Under the pieces are notes generated by a model. That model saw nothing but the letters and a program-made list of their open reading frames with translations, was not told the origin of the DNA and did no database searches. This document shows positions 34,730 through 43,241 of a stretch of DNA of 55,527 bases, piece by piece (within the stretch, counting starts at the first letter, position 1; each line of letters begins with the position of its first letter). The DNA lies in assembly GCA_045587205.1 (NCBI GenBank), contig JAZNBV010000079.1, positions 1 through 55,527 on the forward strand, read 5' to 3'. Both the position numbers and the translations under genes were made by a program. Source of the DNA: SIG78 sp045587205. Lineage in GTDB: Bacteria > Verrucomicrobiota > Lentisphaeria > Victivallales > Victivallaceae.

Positions 34730-36441
34730 TCCACAGCAATATTGCAGAAATCCGCCTGGGTACAGCCAGTTGCGGTATAGCCTCGGGCGCCGGAGCAGTT
34801 CTGGAAAAAATGCAGGCAATGGAACCCGGATTCAAGATCACCGAAGTCGGCTGTGTCGGGTGCTGCTATGCCGAACCGCTGGCGGAAGTCATCACCAAAG
34901 ACGGCGAATCGGTATTCTACGGCAATCTCACTGCCGATGAAAAATGCCTGAACAACATCTTTTCTTTAAGCAGCGAAGGCAGATTCACTGAACCGGAAGC
35001 CCGCCGCACCAAAACCCTGCCCAAAGTGCTCAAACTTGCCGGCCGTATCAACCCGGTGGATATTGAATCATATATCAACGCCGGCGGTTACCGTGCGTTG
35101 TGCAAAGCACAGGAAATGAGTCCGGAAGCGATCGTCAACGCTGTAAAAGCTTCCGGACTGCGCGGTCGCGGAGGCGGCGGATTCCCAACCGGTATGAAGT
35201 GGGGTTTTCTGGCTGCTAAAAATGCACCGGAAAAAATTATTATCTGCAACGCTGATGAAGGCGACCCCGGAGCATTTATGGACCGCTCGCTTATGGAAAG
35301 CGTACCGCATCAGGTGCTGGAAGGTATGCTTATAGCCGCAGCCGCCACCGGAGCGACCAAACTCTTCATCTACTGCCGCGCCGAATACCCGATGGCAATA
35401 AAGAATCTGAAAATCGCTATCGAAGAAATCAAAGCCAATTCACTGAATATCGTTCACGGCAGAGAACTGGAAATCATTATCAAAGAAGGCGCCGGAGCCT
35501 TTGTCTGCGGCGAAGAAACCGCTTTGATCGCCTCGTTGGAAGGCAAACGCGGTACTCCCCGGTTCCGTCCGCCCTTTCCAACCGACAGCGGGTATCACCA
35601 GCTGCCGACAATGATCAACAATGTGGAAACTTTCGGAAACATCCCGGCGATTATCGATGAAGGTGCCGAAGTCTATGCTGCAATCGGCACCGAAACCAGC
35701 AAAGGCACCAAGATTTTTGCCCTTGCCGGCGATTTGAAATACCCCGGACTGGTGGAAGTGCCTATGGGTATAACCCTGCGGGAAATAGTTTTTGACATCG
35801 GCGGTGCGGACCCCGAAAACGTCAAAGCTGTGCAAACCGGCGGTCCTTCCGGCGGCTGCATACCAGTGGAACTGTTTGACACCCCGGTAGATTATGATTC
35901 CCTGCGCAGTCTGGGGGCAATTATGGGTTCCGGCGGTATGATCGTGATCGGCAAAAACCGCTGTATGGTGGAAACCGCCCGCTATTTTCTGGACTTCACC
36001 CGGCGCGAATCCTGCGGCAAATGCACATTCTGCCGGGTGGGAACCACCCGGATGTTTGAAACATTGGAACGCATCACCGCCGGGCAAGGTACTCTGCAGG
36101 ATATCGAAATGCTGGAAAACCTGGGCAATCAGGTTCGTAAAGGTTCGCTCTGCGGCCTGGGTCAGACGGCGCCGAATCCGGTTCTTGCCACATTGCGCTA
36201 CTTCAAAAACGAATACCTTGACCACGTGGAAAAGCACACCTGTACAGCTTTGGAGTGCAACGCCCTTGTACAACTCAAGCTTGATCAGAGCAAGTGTGTG
36301 AAGTGTAAACTCTGCATCAAGAGTTGTCCCACCGGAGCGATCAGCAGCGATTTTATCATCGATCCGGACAAATGTACCCGCTGCAACAGCTGCATAGAGA
36401 TCTGCCCCAAAAAGGCGATCCGCCGCCACCCCAACGCTTGA
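34726..36441 (+). CDS. NuoF/HydB-like flavoprotein subunit (transhydrogenase-type complex)
   Basis: 571 residues. Domains in order: thioredoxin-like [2Fe-2S] N-terminus (GTASCGIASGAG, VGCVGCCYAEP); NuoF core with GRGGGGFPTGMKWG (about residue 147, NAD/FMN binding) and NADEGDPGAFMDRS; SLBB; the [4Fe-4S] motif ESCGKCTFCRVG (about 428); and a C-terminal ferredoxin with KCVKCKLCIKSCP and KCTRCNSCIEICP. This is the BfuB/HydB layout found in flavin-based electron-bifurcating enzymes. It is shorter than the HydB encoded at 39294. ATGA overlap with the NuoE-like gene. Confidence 0.88.
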   Translation: MIHSNIAEIRLGTASCGIASGAGAVLEKMQAMEPGFKITEVGCVGCCYAEPLAEVITKDGESVFYGNLTADEKCLNNIFSLSSEGRFTEPEARRTKTLPKVLKLAGRINPVDIESYINAGGYRALCKAQEMSPEAIVNAVKASGLRGRGGGGFPTGMKWGFLAAKNAPEKIIICNADEGDPGAFMDRSLMESVPHQVLEGMLIAAAATGATKLFIYCRAEYPMAIKNLKIAIEEIKANSLNIVHGRELEIIIKEGAGAFVCGEETALIASLEGKRGTPRFRPPFPTDSGYHQLPTMINNVETFGNIPAIIDEGAEVYAAIGTETSKGTKIFALAGDLKYPGLVEVPMGITLREIVFDIGGADPENVKAVQTGGPSGGCIPVELFDTPVDYDSLRSLGAIMGSGGMIVIGKNRCMVETARYFLDFTRRESCGKCTFCRVGTTRMFETLERITAGQGTLQDIEMLENLGNQVRKGSLCGLGQTAPNPVLATLRYFKNEYLDHVEKHTCTALECNALVQLKLDQSKCVKCKLCIKSCPTGAISSDFIIDPDKCTRCNSCIEICPKKAIRRHPNA

Positions 36442-36458
36442 GATAATGAGGTAACCCA

Positions 36459-38519
36459 ATGAGCAACACTGCTGAAAATAATACCTTTGAATTTATTCTG
36501 GACGGCAAAACCGTTCAGGCAAAAGCCGGCGAAACGGTTCTGCAAGTGGCGACCCGCGAAGGGATCACCATACCGAGTTTGTGTTTCAACGGCAAAGTAT
36601 CGCACACCACGAGCTGTTTTGTATGCGTGGTCAAAGATTGCAAAACCGGCAAATTTCTGCCATCCTGCGCCGCGCGCCCGGCTCCGGGACAGGAAATCGA
36701 TGCTTCCGGAGAAGAAGTTAAATCTATGCGCAAGACCGCGCTGGAACTGCTTTTGAGTGAACACTCCGGCGATTGCGAAGCTCCCTGCACCAACGCCTGC
36801 CCTGCCCACGCTGCGGTGGAAGAATATGTACGGGCGGGCAAAGAAGGCAATTGGCTGGAAGCGCTCAAAATCATCAAAGAACGCATCCCCCTGCCGATGA
36901 GCATCGGCAGAGTCTGCCCCAGATTCTGCGAAAAAGAGTGCCGCAAAAATCTTTACGGCAAAGCAGTTTCGATTAACGATTTCAAACGGTTTGCCGCCGA
37001 CCTTTATTACCGCGAATACGTGGAAGATATCCCTGCAGACAATGGCAGAAAAGTTGCCATTGTCGGTGCCGGTCCCGCCGGTTTGAGTGCAGCCTACTAT
37101 CTGCGGCGCAGCGGCGTGGCGGTAAAAGTCTTTGACCAGATGCCCGAAGCCGGCGGTATGATCCGTTACGGCATTCCGGAATACCGTCTGCCCAAACGCA
37201 GCGTACTGGATGTGGAACTGGCACACTTCAAAAAGATCGGTATAGAGTTTGAATTCAATGCCAAACTGGGTGAAAATCTTGATCTGGCACAGCTGCAGAA
37301 AGATTATGATGCCGTGGGCATAGCCGTCGGCTGCTGGAAATCCTCCACCATCCGCTGCGAAGGTGAAGAATTAGCCACGCCCGGCATCGATTTTCTGCGC
37401 GACAATATACTGCAGGACTGCAAACTTGCCAATCCGGGCAAAACCATTGTCATCGGCGGCGGCAATACCGCAATGGACTGCGTGCGCACATCGGTGCGGC
37501 TGGGTTCGGAAGAGGTGTATTGTTTTTACCGCCGCGGCGAAAGCGAAATGCCCGCCGAACGCATTGAAATCGAAGAAGCCAAAGAAGAAGGCGTCAAGTT
37601 TGAATTTCTGGTTGCCCCGGTTCAACTCCGCAAAGAAAACGGCAAACTTGTCCTGACCTGCCAGCGGATGATCCTGGGCGAACCGGACGCCTCCGGCCGC
37701 CGCCGCCCGGTACCGCAGCCCGGCAGTGAGTTTGAAACCGTCTGCGACACAGTGATCGCCGCCGTCGGACAGAGTACAGTTATGCCTGCTGGGGTAAAAG
37801 TCAACAAATACAACTGCGCCGAAGTCGATAAGTCCGGACGCGTGGAAGGCAATATATTCAGCGCCGGAGATTGCGTAACCGGTGCCGCAACGGTGGTCGA
37901 AGCAGTGGCTGGCGGCAGAACAATGGCATTGGGTATGCTGGCAATGTTTGAAAACAGAAAACTGGAAATACCCTATACAATAAATGTATCGCGCGGCAGC
38001 TGGCGCAGTATGGATAGAGCCGATGTGGTAAAAATCAACGATGCGGTGTCAGAAGCAGAACGCGCCGGACTGCCGATGATAACTCTGGAAGAACGCAAAA
38101 CCACTTTCAAAGAGGTCGCGCTGACAATGAGTTCGGAAACTCTGCAGGCAGAAGGCAAACGCTGCATAGAGTGTTCGTGTACCGACAAGCACGATTGCAA
38201 ACTCAAAAAGAGCGCCGAACTCTGCGGAGCCTGTACCGATGCATTCTGCGGAAACAAAAATACCAGGCGCATCGACATACGCCATCCGCTGATATTGCAG
38301 GATACCGGCAAATGCATCAAGTGCGGCATCTGTGTAAAAACCTGCAAAGAGATTATCGGAAAAACGCTTTTGAGCGCGCAGAACCGCGGATTCAACACCA
38401 CAGTGGCAACCGCGTTCAACGGGGGGTTTCCCGGAAGTTGCGCCGAATGCGGGGCGTGTATAAACGCCTGTCCGACCGGAGCGCTGGATTGGAAAGATAA
38501 ACACCGCCGCAAAAATTAA
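36459..38519 (+). CDS. NuoG-type ferredoxin fused to NfnB/GltD-like NAD(P)H oxidoreductase
   Basis: 686 residues. The N-terminal [2Fe-2S] plant-type ferredoxin (Cys in LCFNGKVSHTTSCFVC and LPSC) and NuoG-like HSGDCEAPC come first. Then come the Fer4_20/GltD linker (CTNACPAHAAVEEYV, GRVCPRFCEKEC), the FAD site VGAGPAGLSAAYYL (about 203), the NAD(P) site IGGGNTAMDC (about 333) and SAGDCVTGA. The C-terminus adds more Fe-S sites (CIKCGICVKTC, CAECGACINACP). NfnB and GltD domains use NADPH. With the two preceding genes this resembles the Stn transhydrogenase (NADH, NADPH, ferredoxin), as described in Sporomusa; the assignment is by architecture only. Confidence 0.8.
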   Translation: MSNTAENNTFEFILDGKTVQAKAGETVLQVATREGITIPSLCFNGKVSHTTSCFVCVVKDCKTGKFLPSCAARPAPGQEIDASGEEVKSMRKTALELLLSEHSGDCEAPCTNACPAHAAVEEYVRAGKEGNWLEALKIIKERIPLPMSIGRVCPRFCEKECRKNLYGKAVSINDFKRFAADLYYREYVEDIPADNGRKVAIVGAGPAGLSAAYYLRRSGVAVKVFDQMPEAGGMIRYGIPEYRLPKRSVLDVELAHFKKIGIEFEFNAKLGENLDLAQLQKDYDAVGIAVGCWKSSTIRCEGEELATPGIDFLRDNILQDCKLANPGKTIVIGGGNTAMDCVRTSVRLGSEEVYCFYRRGESEMPAERIEIEEAKEEGVKFEFLVAPVQLRKENGKLVLTCQRMILGEPDASGRRRPVPQPGSEFETVCDTVIAAVGQSTVMPAGVKVNKYNCAEVDKSGRVEGNIFSAGDCVTGAATVVEAVAGGRTMALGMLAMFENRKLEIPYTINVSRGSWRSMDRADVVKINDAVSEAERAGLPMITLEERKTTFKEVALTMSSETLQAEGKRCIECSCTDKHDCKLKKSAELCGACTDAFCGNKNTRRIDIRHPLILQDTGKCIKCGICVKTCKEIIGKTLLSAQNRGFNTTVATAFNGGFPGSCAECGACINACPTGALDWKDKHRRKN

Positions 38520-38549
38520 CTTATCAACTTCAGTTGTATAATATCAGTA

Positions 38550-38586
38550 AAAGGGGCTGCTGCAAATCGCAACGCCCCTTTTTTTA
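38550..38586 (+). terminator. terminator of transhydrogenase-like operon
   Basis: AAGGGGC / GCCCCTT arms (38551-38557, 38574-38580) are followed by TTTTTATT. It separates this operon from hydCBA. Confidence 0.75.
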
Positions 38587-38610
38587 TTGCGCAAAACAGT
38601 GTATGATCTG

Positions 38611-38642
38611 TTAGTGCATACTAATTGATAAAAAAATATCAA
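38611..38642 (+). promoter_or_regulatory. tandem dyads upstream of hyd promoter (possible Rex-type operator)
   Basis: TTAGT-GCAT-ACTAA (38611-38624) is followed at once by TTGATA-AAAAAA-TATCAA (38625-38642), a perfect 18-base inverted repeat with the TTG…CAA ends and length of redox-sensing Rex operators. It lies 26 bases upstream of the -35. The match is partial, since Rex consensus is closer to TTGTTAA or TTGTGAA. Confidence 0.35.
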
Positions 38643-38668
38643 CTTTTCAAAAAAAATGAATTCCGGAT

Positions 38669-38696
38669 TTGAAAAACGGCGTTGTTATGCTATAAT
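38669..38696 (+). promoter_or_regulatory. strong promoter of hydCBA
   Basis: TTGAAA, 16 bases, TATAAT, with TGC just before the -10 (extended -10). The leader to the ATG is about 70 bases. Confidence 0.7.
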
Positions 38697-38772
38697 ATAG
38701 GATATTGTATATATTTTCTTAACGCAATATTGCAAACATAAAATCATTTAACCAAATGGGGCTGAATAGAAG

Positions 38773-39288
38773 ATGTGTTGCGGAAATCTGTCGGAAGCAG
38801 CGAAAGCAAAATTCGCCGAGCTTGATCGTTTTATTGATGAGTTGAATATTGACCGCAACGATGATCGTCGCAGCGGTTGGCTGATCCGTTCCTTGCACAA
38901 GGCACAGTCGATCTTCGGCTACCTGCCGCGCGAAGTTCAGCAGCACGTTGCCAAACGGCTTTATATCTCGGAAGCCCAGGTTTCCGGGGTGGTCAGCTTC
39001 TACAACTACTTTACCACCCAACCCAAAGGCAAATACTGCATTGATATCTGCCTTGGTACCGCCTGCTATGTAAAGGGCGCCCAGAATGTTCTCAATGAAC
39101 TTGAAAGACTGCTGGGCATCAAAGCCGATACGGAACCGACCCCCGACGGGCTGTTCTCGCTCTGCGCGCTGCGCTGCGTGGGTGCCTGCGGTCTTGCGCC
39201 GGTGATGATGATCAACGGCAAAGTGTACGGTAAAGTTACGGTGGCGGAAGCCATCAAGATTGTAAATGAATACAAACAGCAGGGGTAA
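38773..39288 (+). CDS. hydC: [FeFe] hydrogenase subunit HydC (NuoE-like)
   Basis: A 171-residue NuoE-family subunit. It has the N-terminal helical bundle (SLHKAQSIFGYLPREVQQHV), then a thioredoxin-like [2Fe-2S] domain with ligands in DICLGTACYVKGAQ and LRCVGACGLAPVMM. It would mediate electron flow in the trimeric HydABC hydrogenase that couples NADH plus reduced ferredoxin oxidation to H2 formation. It is first in hydC-hydB-hydA, with only five bases to each next gene, which is the usual order. The N-terminus MCCGNL starts after GGGG…AGAAG. Confidence 0.9.
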   Translation: MCCGNLSEAAKAKFAELDRFIDELNIDRNDDRRSGWLIRSLHKAQSIFGYLPREVQQHVAKRLYISEAQVSGVVSFYNYFTTQPKGKYCIDICLGTACYVKGAQNVLNELERLLGIKADTEPTPDGLFSLCALRCVGACGLAPVMMINGKVYGKVTVAEAIKIVNEYKQQG

Positions 39289-39293
39289 GCATA

Positions 39294-41225
39294 ATGCAAA
39301 AGATTACTTCACAGGCAGAATTGCTTGATTTGTACAATAAGTCCAAGAGCAGTCTGGCTCTGCGACTGACCCAGGAACACGATATCAATTCGGTCAAAAA
39401 AGACATCCTCTGCTGCGGCGGTACCGGTTGCCACGCTTCTGATGCCAAGCAGCTGATTGATAACCTGAAAGCCGAAATCAAGAACAACGGTCTGGAAGCC
39501 GATGTCAAAGTCGTGCAGACCGGCTGCTTCGGTTTCTGCGCCCAGGGCCCGGTGGTCAAGATTATGCCTGACAACGTATTTTATGTTCAGGTAACTCCCA
39601 ACGACGCCAAAGAAATCATCGAAAAGCACGTGGTCAAAAAAGAGCTGGTCGAACGCCTGCTTTTTGTTGAACCGATGCTCAAGACCCGTATCCACGACTA
39701 CGCACAGATGTCGTTCTATGCCAAGCAGGAACGTATTGCTCTGCGTAACTGCGGTCTTCTGGATCCGGAAGATATCACCGAATACATTGCCCACGAAAGC
39801 TATCAGGCTCTCGCCAAGGCGCTGTTCACAATGACTCCGGAACAGGTTGTTCAGGAAGTGCTCAACTCCGGTCTCTGCGGCCGCGGCGGTGCGGGCTTCC
39901 CGACCGGTCTCAAGTGGAAGATCGCCGCCGGTGTCAAGGCTGAAGAAAAATACATTGTCTGTAACGCTGACGAAGGCGACCCCGGTGCATTTATGGACCG
40001 CTCCATCCTGGAAGGCGACCCCCACAGCGTTATCGAAGCTATGGCTATCGGCGCTTATGCTATCGGTGCCACCCAGGGTTATGTTTATATCCGTGCGGAA
40101 TACCCGCTGGCCCTGCAACGTCTGGGCAAAGCCATCGATCAGGCCCGTGAACTCGGTTTGCTGGGCAAGAACATTATGGGCACGGATTTCTCGTTCGACA
40201 TCGACTTCCGTCTGGGTGCCGGTGCGTTCGTCTGCGGTGAAGAAACTGCGCTTATCCACTCGATGGAAGGTCAGCGCGGCGAACCGACCACCAAACCGCC
40301 CTTCCCGGCGAACATCGGCGGCGGTATCTGGGGTTGCTCGACCAACGTGAACAACGTGGAAACCTATGCCTCCATCCCGGTTATTATTCAGAAAGGTGCC
40401 AACTGGTACAACAAGATCGGTAACTGGAAAGCTGAATTTGATGAAAACGGCAACTGGGTCCGCAGCATCAGCGGCAACTCCGGTACCAAGGTATTTGCAC
40501 TGGCCGGTCAGATCAACAACGTCGGTCTGGTGGAAGTGCCGATGGGTACGACCCTGCGCGACATCATTTACGAAATCGGCGGCGGAATTTCCGGCGGCCG
40601 TGAGTTCAAAGCGGTGCAGACCGGCGGTCCTTCCGGCGGCTGTATCACAGCAGAAAACCTCGATACTCCGATCGACTTTGCCAACCTGCAGCGCATCGGC
40701 TCGATGATGGGTTCCGGCGGTATGATCGTGCTCTCTGACCGCGACTGTATGCCGTCAATGGCAAAATTCTATCTGGAATTCACCAAAGATGAATCCTGCG
40801 GCAAGTGCACACCGTGCCGTATCGGTAACCGCCGTATGCTGGAAATCCTCGAAAAGATCTGCGACGGCAACGGGACAGAAGAAATGCTCGAAGACCTTGA
40901 AGCACTGGCCAAGACCATTGCCGACACCGCTCTCTGCGGACTGGGTCAGACTGCTCCGAACCCGATTCTGAACACATTGCGTTATTTCCGCGATGAATAT
41001 CTTGCCCACATCCGTGACAAGAAATGCCCGGCGGGCAGCTGCCCGAACCTCTACAGTCTCTCCATCACCGACAGCTGTATCGGCTGCACCAAGTGTAAGC
41101 GCAACTGCCCTGTGGATGCAATCAAAGGCGAACTCAAGCAACTGCACGTCATCGATCAGAGCAAGTGCATCAAATGCGGATTGTGCATCGATAACTGCCC
41201 GAAAAACGCTATTGTCAAAGGATAA
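39294..41225 (+). CDS. hydB: [FeFe] hydrogenase subunit HydB (NuoF-like flavoprotein)
   Basis: 643 residues. N-terminal thioredoxin-like [2Fe-2S] (CCGGTGCHAS, TGCFGFCAQGP); NuoF core with GRGGAGFPTGLKWK (about 198) and CNADEGDPGAFMDRS; SLBB; [4Fe-4S] SCGKCTPCRIGNRR (about 501); C-terminal ferredoxin with SCIGCTKCKRNCP (about 594) and KCIKCGLCIDNCP (about 623). It holds the FMN where electrons from NADH bifurcate and feeds HydA. It is related to the NuoF-like protein encoded at 34726 but longer, with an extra stretch around residues 385-405. Confidence 0.93.
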   Translation: MQKITSQAELLDLYNKSKSSLALRLTQEHDINSVKKDILCCGGTGCHASDAKQLIDNLKAEIKNNGLEADVKVVQTGCFGFCAQGPVVKIMPDNVFYVQVTPNDAKEIIEKHVVKKELVERLLFVEPMLKTRIHDYAQMSFYAKQERIALRNCGLLDPEDITEYIAHESYQALAKALFTMTPEQVVQEVLNSGLCGRGGAGFPTGLKWKIAAGVKAEEKYIVCNADEGDPGAFMDRSILEGDPHSVIEAMAIGAYAIGATQGYVYIRAEYPLALQRLGKAIDQARELGLLGKNIMGTDFSFDIDFRLGAGAFVCGEETALIHSMEGQRGEPTTKPPFPANIGGGIWGCSTNVNNVETYASIPVIIQKGANWYNKIGNWKAEFDENGNWVRSISGNSGTKVFALAGQINNVGLVEVPMGTTLRDIIYEIGGGISGGREFKAVQTGGPSGGCITAENLDTPIDFANLQRIGSMMGSGGMIVLSDRDCMPSMAKFYLEFTKDESCGKCTPCRIGNRRMLEILEKICDGNGTEEMLEDLEALAKTIADTALCGLGQTAPNPILNTLRYFRDEYLAHIRDKKCPAGSCPNLYSLSITDSCIGCTKCKRNCPVDAIKGELKQLHVIDQSKCIKCGLCIDNCPKNAIVKG

Positions 41226-41230
41226 GTATT

Positions 41231-42979
41231 ATGAATAAAATGGTTAATCTTACTATCAACGGCAAAGCTGTTTCCGTGCCGGCGTCTTTCACGATTCTTG
41301 ATGCTGCACGACAGCTGAATATCAATATCCCCACGCTCTGCCATTGCGAAAAGCTCGGCGGTTGCGGACTTTCCAACAAACCGGCGTCCTGCCGCGTTTG
41401 CGTGGTGGAAGTTGAAAAACGCCGCAATCTGGCTCCCGCGTGCGCCACTCCGGTAATGGAAGGTATGGTTGTGCACACCAACAGCCAGCGTGCGTTGAAC
41501 GCCCGCCGCACCATTCTGGAACTTCTGCTCAGCGACCACCCGCAGAAGTGCCTGACCTGCGCCAAAAACAATGACTGCGAACTGCGCGTATTGGCTGCCG
41601 AATTCGGTATTCAGGAAATCAAATATGCCGGCGACCGCAACCGTTTCCCGGAAGATAAATCCAGCGAAGCGATTATGCGCGATCTCTCCAAGTGCATTAT
41701 GTGCCGCCGCTGCGAAACTGTCTGCAACAAGATTCAGACCGTTTCCGCATTGACCGGCTACGGCCGCGGTTTCTCCGCCAAAGTCGGTACTGCAAGTTTG
41801 ATTCCGCTGGCAGAATCCAACTGTACCTTCTGCGGTCAGTGCGTGAATGTCTGCCCGGTGGGTGCCATTACCGGTGTAAGCTATGTAAAGAAGGTGTGGG
41901 AAGCTATCAACAACCCCGCCAAGACCGTTATCGTGCAGACCGCTCCGGCAGTGCGCGTGGCAGTCGGTCAGGAATTCGGTTTTGAACCGGGTGTGCCTGT
42001 AACCGGCAAACTTGCTGCCGGTCTGCGTGCGCTGGGCTTTGACAAAGTGTTCGACACCAACTTTTCTGCCGACCTGACCATTATGGAAGAAGGCAATGAA
42101 ATTGTTGAACGCATCAAGGCAAACAAGAATCTGCCGATTCTGACCAGCTGCTGCCCGGGCTGGATCAACTTTATCGAACACAACTACCCGGATCTGCTGC
42201 ACATTCCGTCCAGCTGCAAATCCCCGCAGCAGATGTTTGGTGCCATTGCCAAGAGCTACTATGCCGAAAAGATCGGTGTCAAGCCCTCTGATCTGGTGGT
42301 AGTTTCCATTATGCCCTGCCAGGCCAAGAAATACGAAGCCGCGCGTCCTGAATTTGCTCACGACGGCGTGCGCGACGTTGACTATGTGGTGACCACCCGC
42401 GAACTCTGCAAGATGTTCAAGGAAGCCGGTGTGAACCTGGCAAATATGGATGATGAAGCCTTCGACAGCCCGCTGGGTGAATCCAGCGGTGCCGCTGACA
42501 TCTTTGGTGTCACCGGTGGTGTGCTTGAAGCCGCCTGCCGCTCGGTTTACTTTATGCTCAACGGCAAGAACCTCGACGGCGATGCCATCAACTTCCGCGC
42601 AGTCCGCGGTCTGGACGGCATCAAGGAAGCCACCGTGCAGCTGACTGCCGACAAGAGCATCAATGTAGCGGTCTGCTCGGGTCTTGGTAATGCCCGCAAA
42701 GTACTGGATATGGTTCGCGCCGATCCCAACCGTTTCCAGGCGATCGAAATTATGGCCTGCCCCGGCGGTTGCATCAACGGTGGCGGTCAGCCGTTCCTGC
42801 ACGGCGATTCGGCACTGCTGGAAAAGCGTATGAAGGGTCTGTACACAGAAGATGAACGCAAGACTTTGCGTTTGTCGCACGAAAACCCGGATATCAAAAA
42901 GCTCTATGCTGAATATCTCGGCGAAGTCGGCGGTGAAAAAGCTCACCACCTGCTGCACACCGAATATCACAGCAAATAA
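41231..42979 (+). CDS. hydA: [FeFe] hydrogenase catalytic subunit HydA (group A3-type)
   Basis: 582 residues. N-terminal NuoG-like domain: [2Fe-2S] (GGCGLSNKPASCRVC), then HPQKCLTCAKNNDCEL (His-Cys3 [4Fe-4S]), and a 2[4Fe-4S] ferredoxin (SKCIMCRRCETVC, CTFCGQCVNVCP). The H-cluster domain has all three signatures: TSCCPGW (about residue 305), MPCQAKKYEA (about 361) and MACPGGCINGGGQP (about 508). It produces or consumes H2 at the H-cluster. No HydE/F/G maturases are in the window. Followed by a strong terminator. Confidence 0.95.
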   Translation: MNKMVNLTINGKAVSVPASFTILDAARQLNINIPTLCHCEKLGGCGLSNKPASCRVCVVEVEKRRNLAPACATPVMEGMVVHTNSQRALNARRTILELLLSDHPQKCLTCAKNNDCELRVLAAEFGIQEIKYAGDRNRFPEDKSSEAIMRDLSKCIMCRRCETVCNKIQTVSALTGYGRGFSAKVGTASLIPLAESNCTFCGQCVNVCPVGAITGVSYVKKVWEAINNPAKTVIVQTAPAVRVAVGQEFGFEPGVPVTGKLAAGLRALGFDKVFDTNFSADLTIMEEGNEIVERIKANKNLPILTSCCPGWINFIEHNYPDLLHIPSSCKSPQQMFGAIAKSYYAEKIGVKPSDLVVVSIMPCQAKKYEAARPEFAHDGVRDVDYVVTTRELCKMFKEAGVNLANMDDEAFDSPLGESSGAADIFGVTGGVLEAACRSVYFMLNGKNLDGDAINFRAVRGLDGIKEATVQLTADKSINVAVCSGLGNARKVLDMVRADPNRFQAIEIMACPGGCINGGGQPFLHGDSALLEKRMKGLYTEDERKTLRLSHENPDIKKLYAEYLGEVGGEKAHHLLHTEYHSK

Positions 42980-42994
42980 GCGTGATTACGAATC

Positions 42995-43028
42995 AAGAGT
43001 CGGAGAGAAATCTCCGGCTCTTTTTTTT
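42995..43028 (+). terminator. terminator of hydCBA
   Basis: AGAGTCGGAGA-GAAA-TCTCCGGCTCT stem with a GAAA tetraloop, followed by eight T. Confidence 0.9.
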
Positions 43029-43170
43029 ACACTGAAACTCTGCAAAAAGAGGCTGAAAAACCTGCCTCATTTAATAAGGCTGCGATAACATTTTTGCTCC
43101 TCCGCCTTATCATTTTCAATTTTGCTGCATATCCCGGATTGAAATAGCAAGTTTCATTTTGCCTGATGAC

Positions 43171-43198
43171 TTGTAATTCGGCAGACGCGGGGTATATT
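43171..43198 (+). promoter_or_regulatory. promoter of histidine phosphatase gene
   Basis: TTGTAA, 16 bases, TATATT. About 37 bases of leader before the ATG at 43242. Confidence 0.5.
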
Positions 43199-43241
43199 AC
43201 ATAGACAGCAATTTATATAATATAAAATCCGTGTTTAATTT

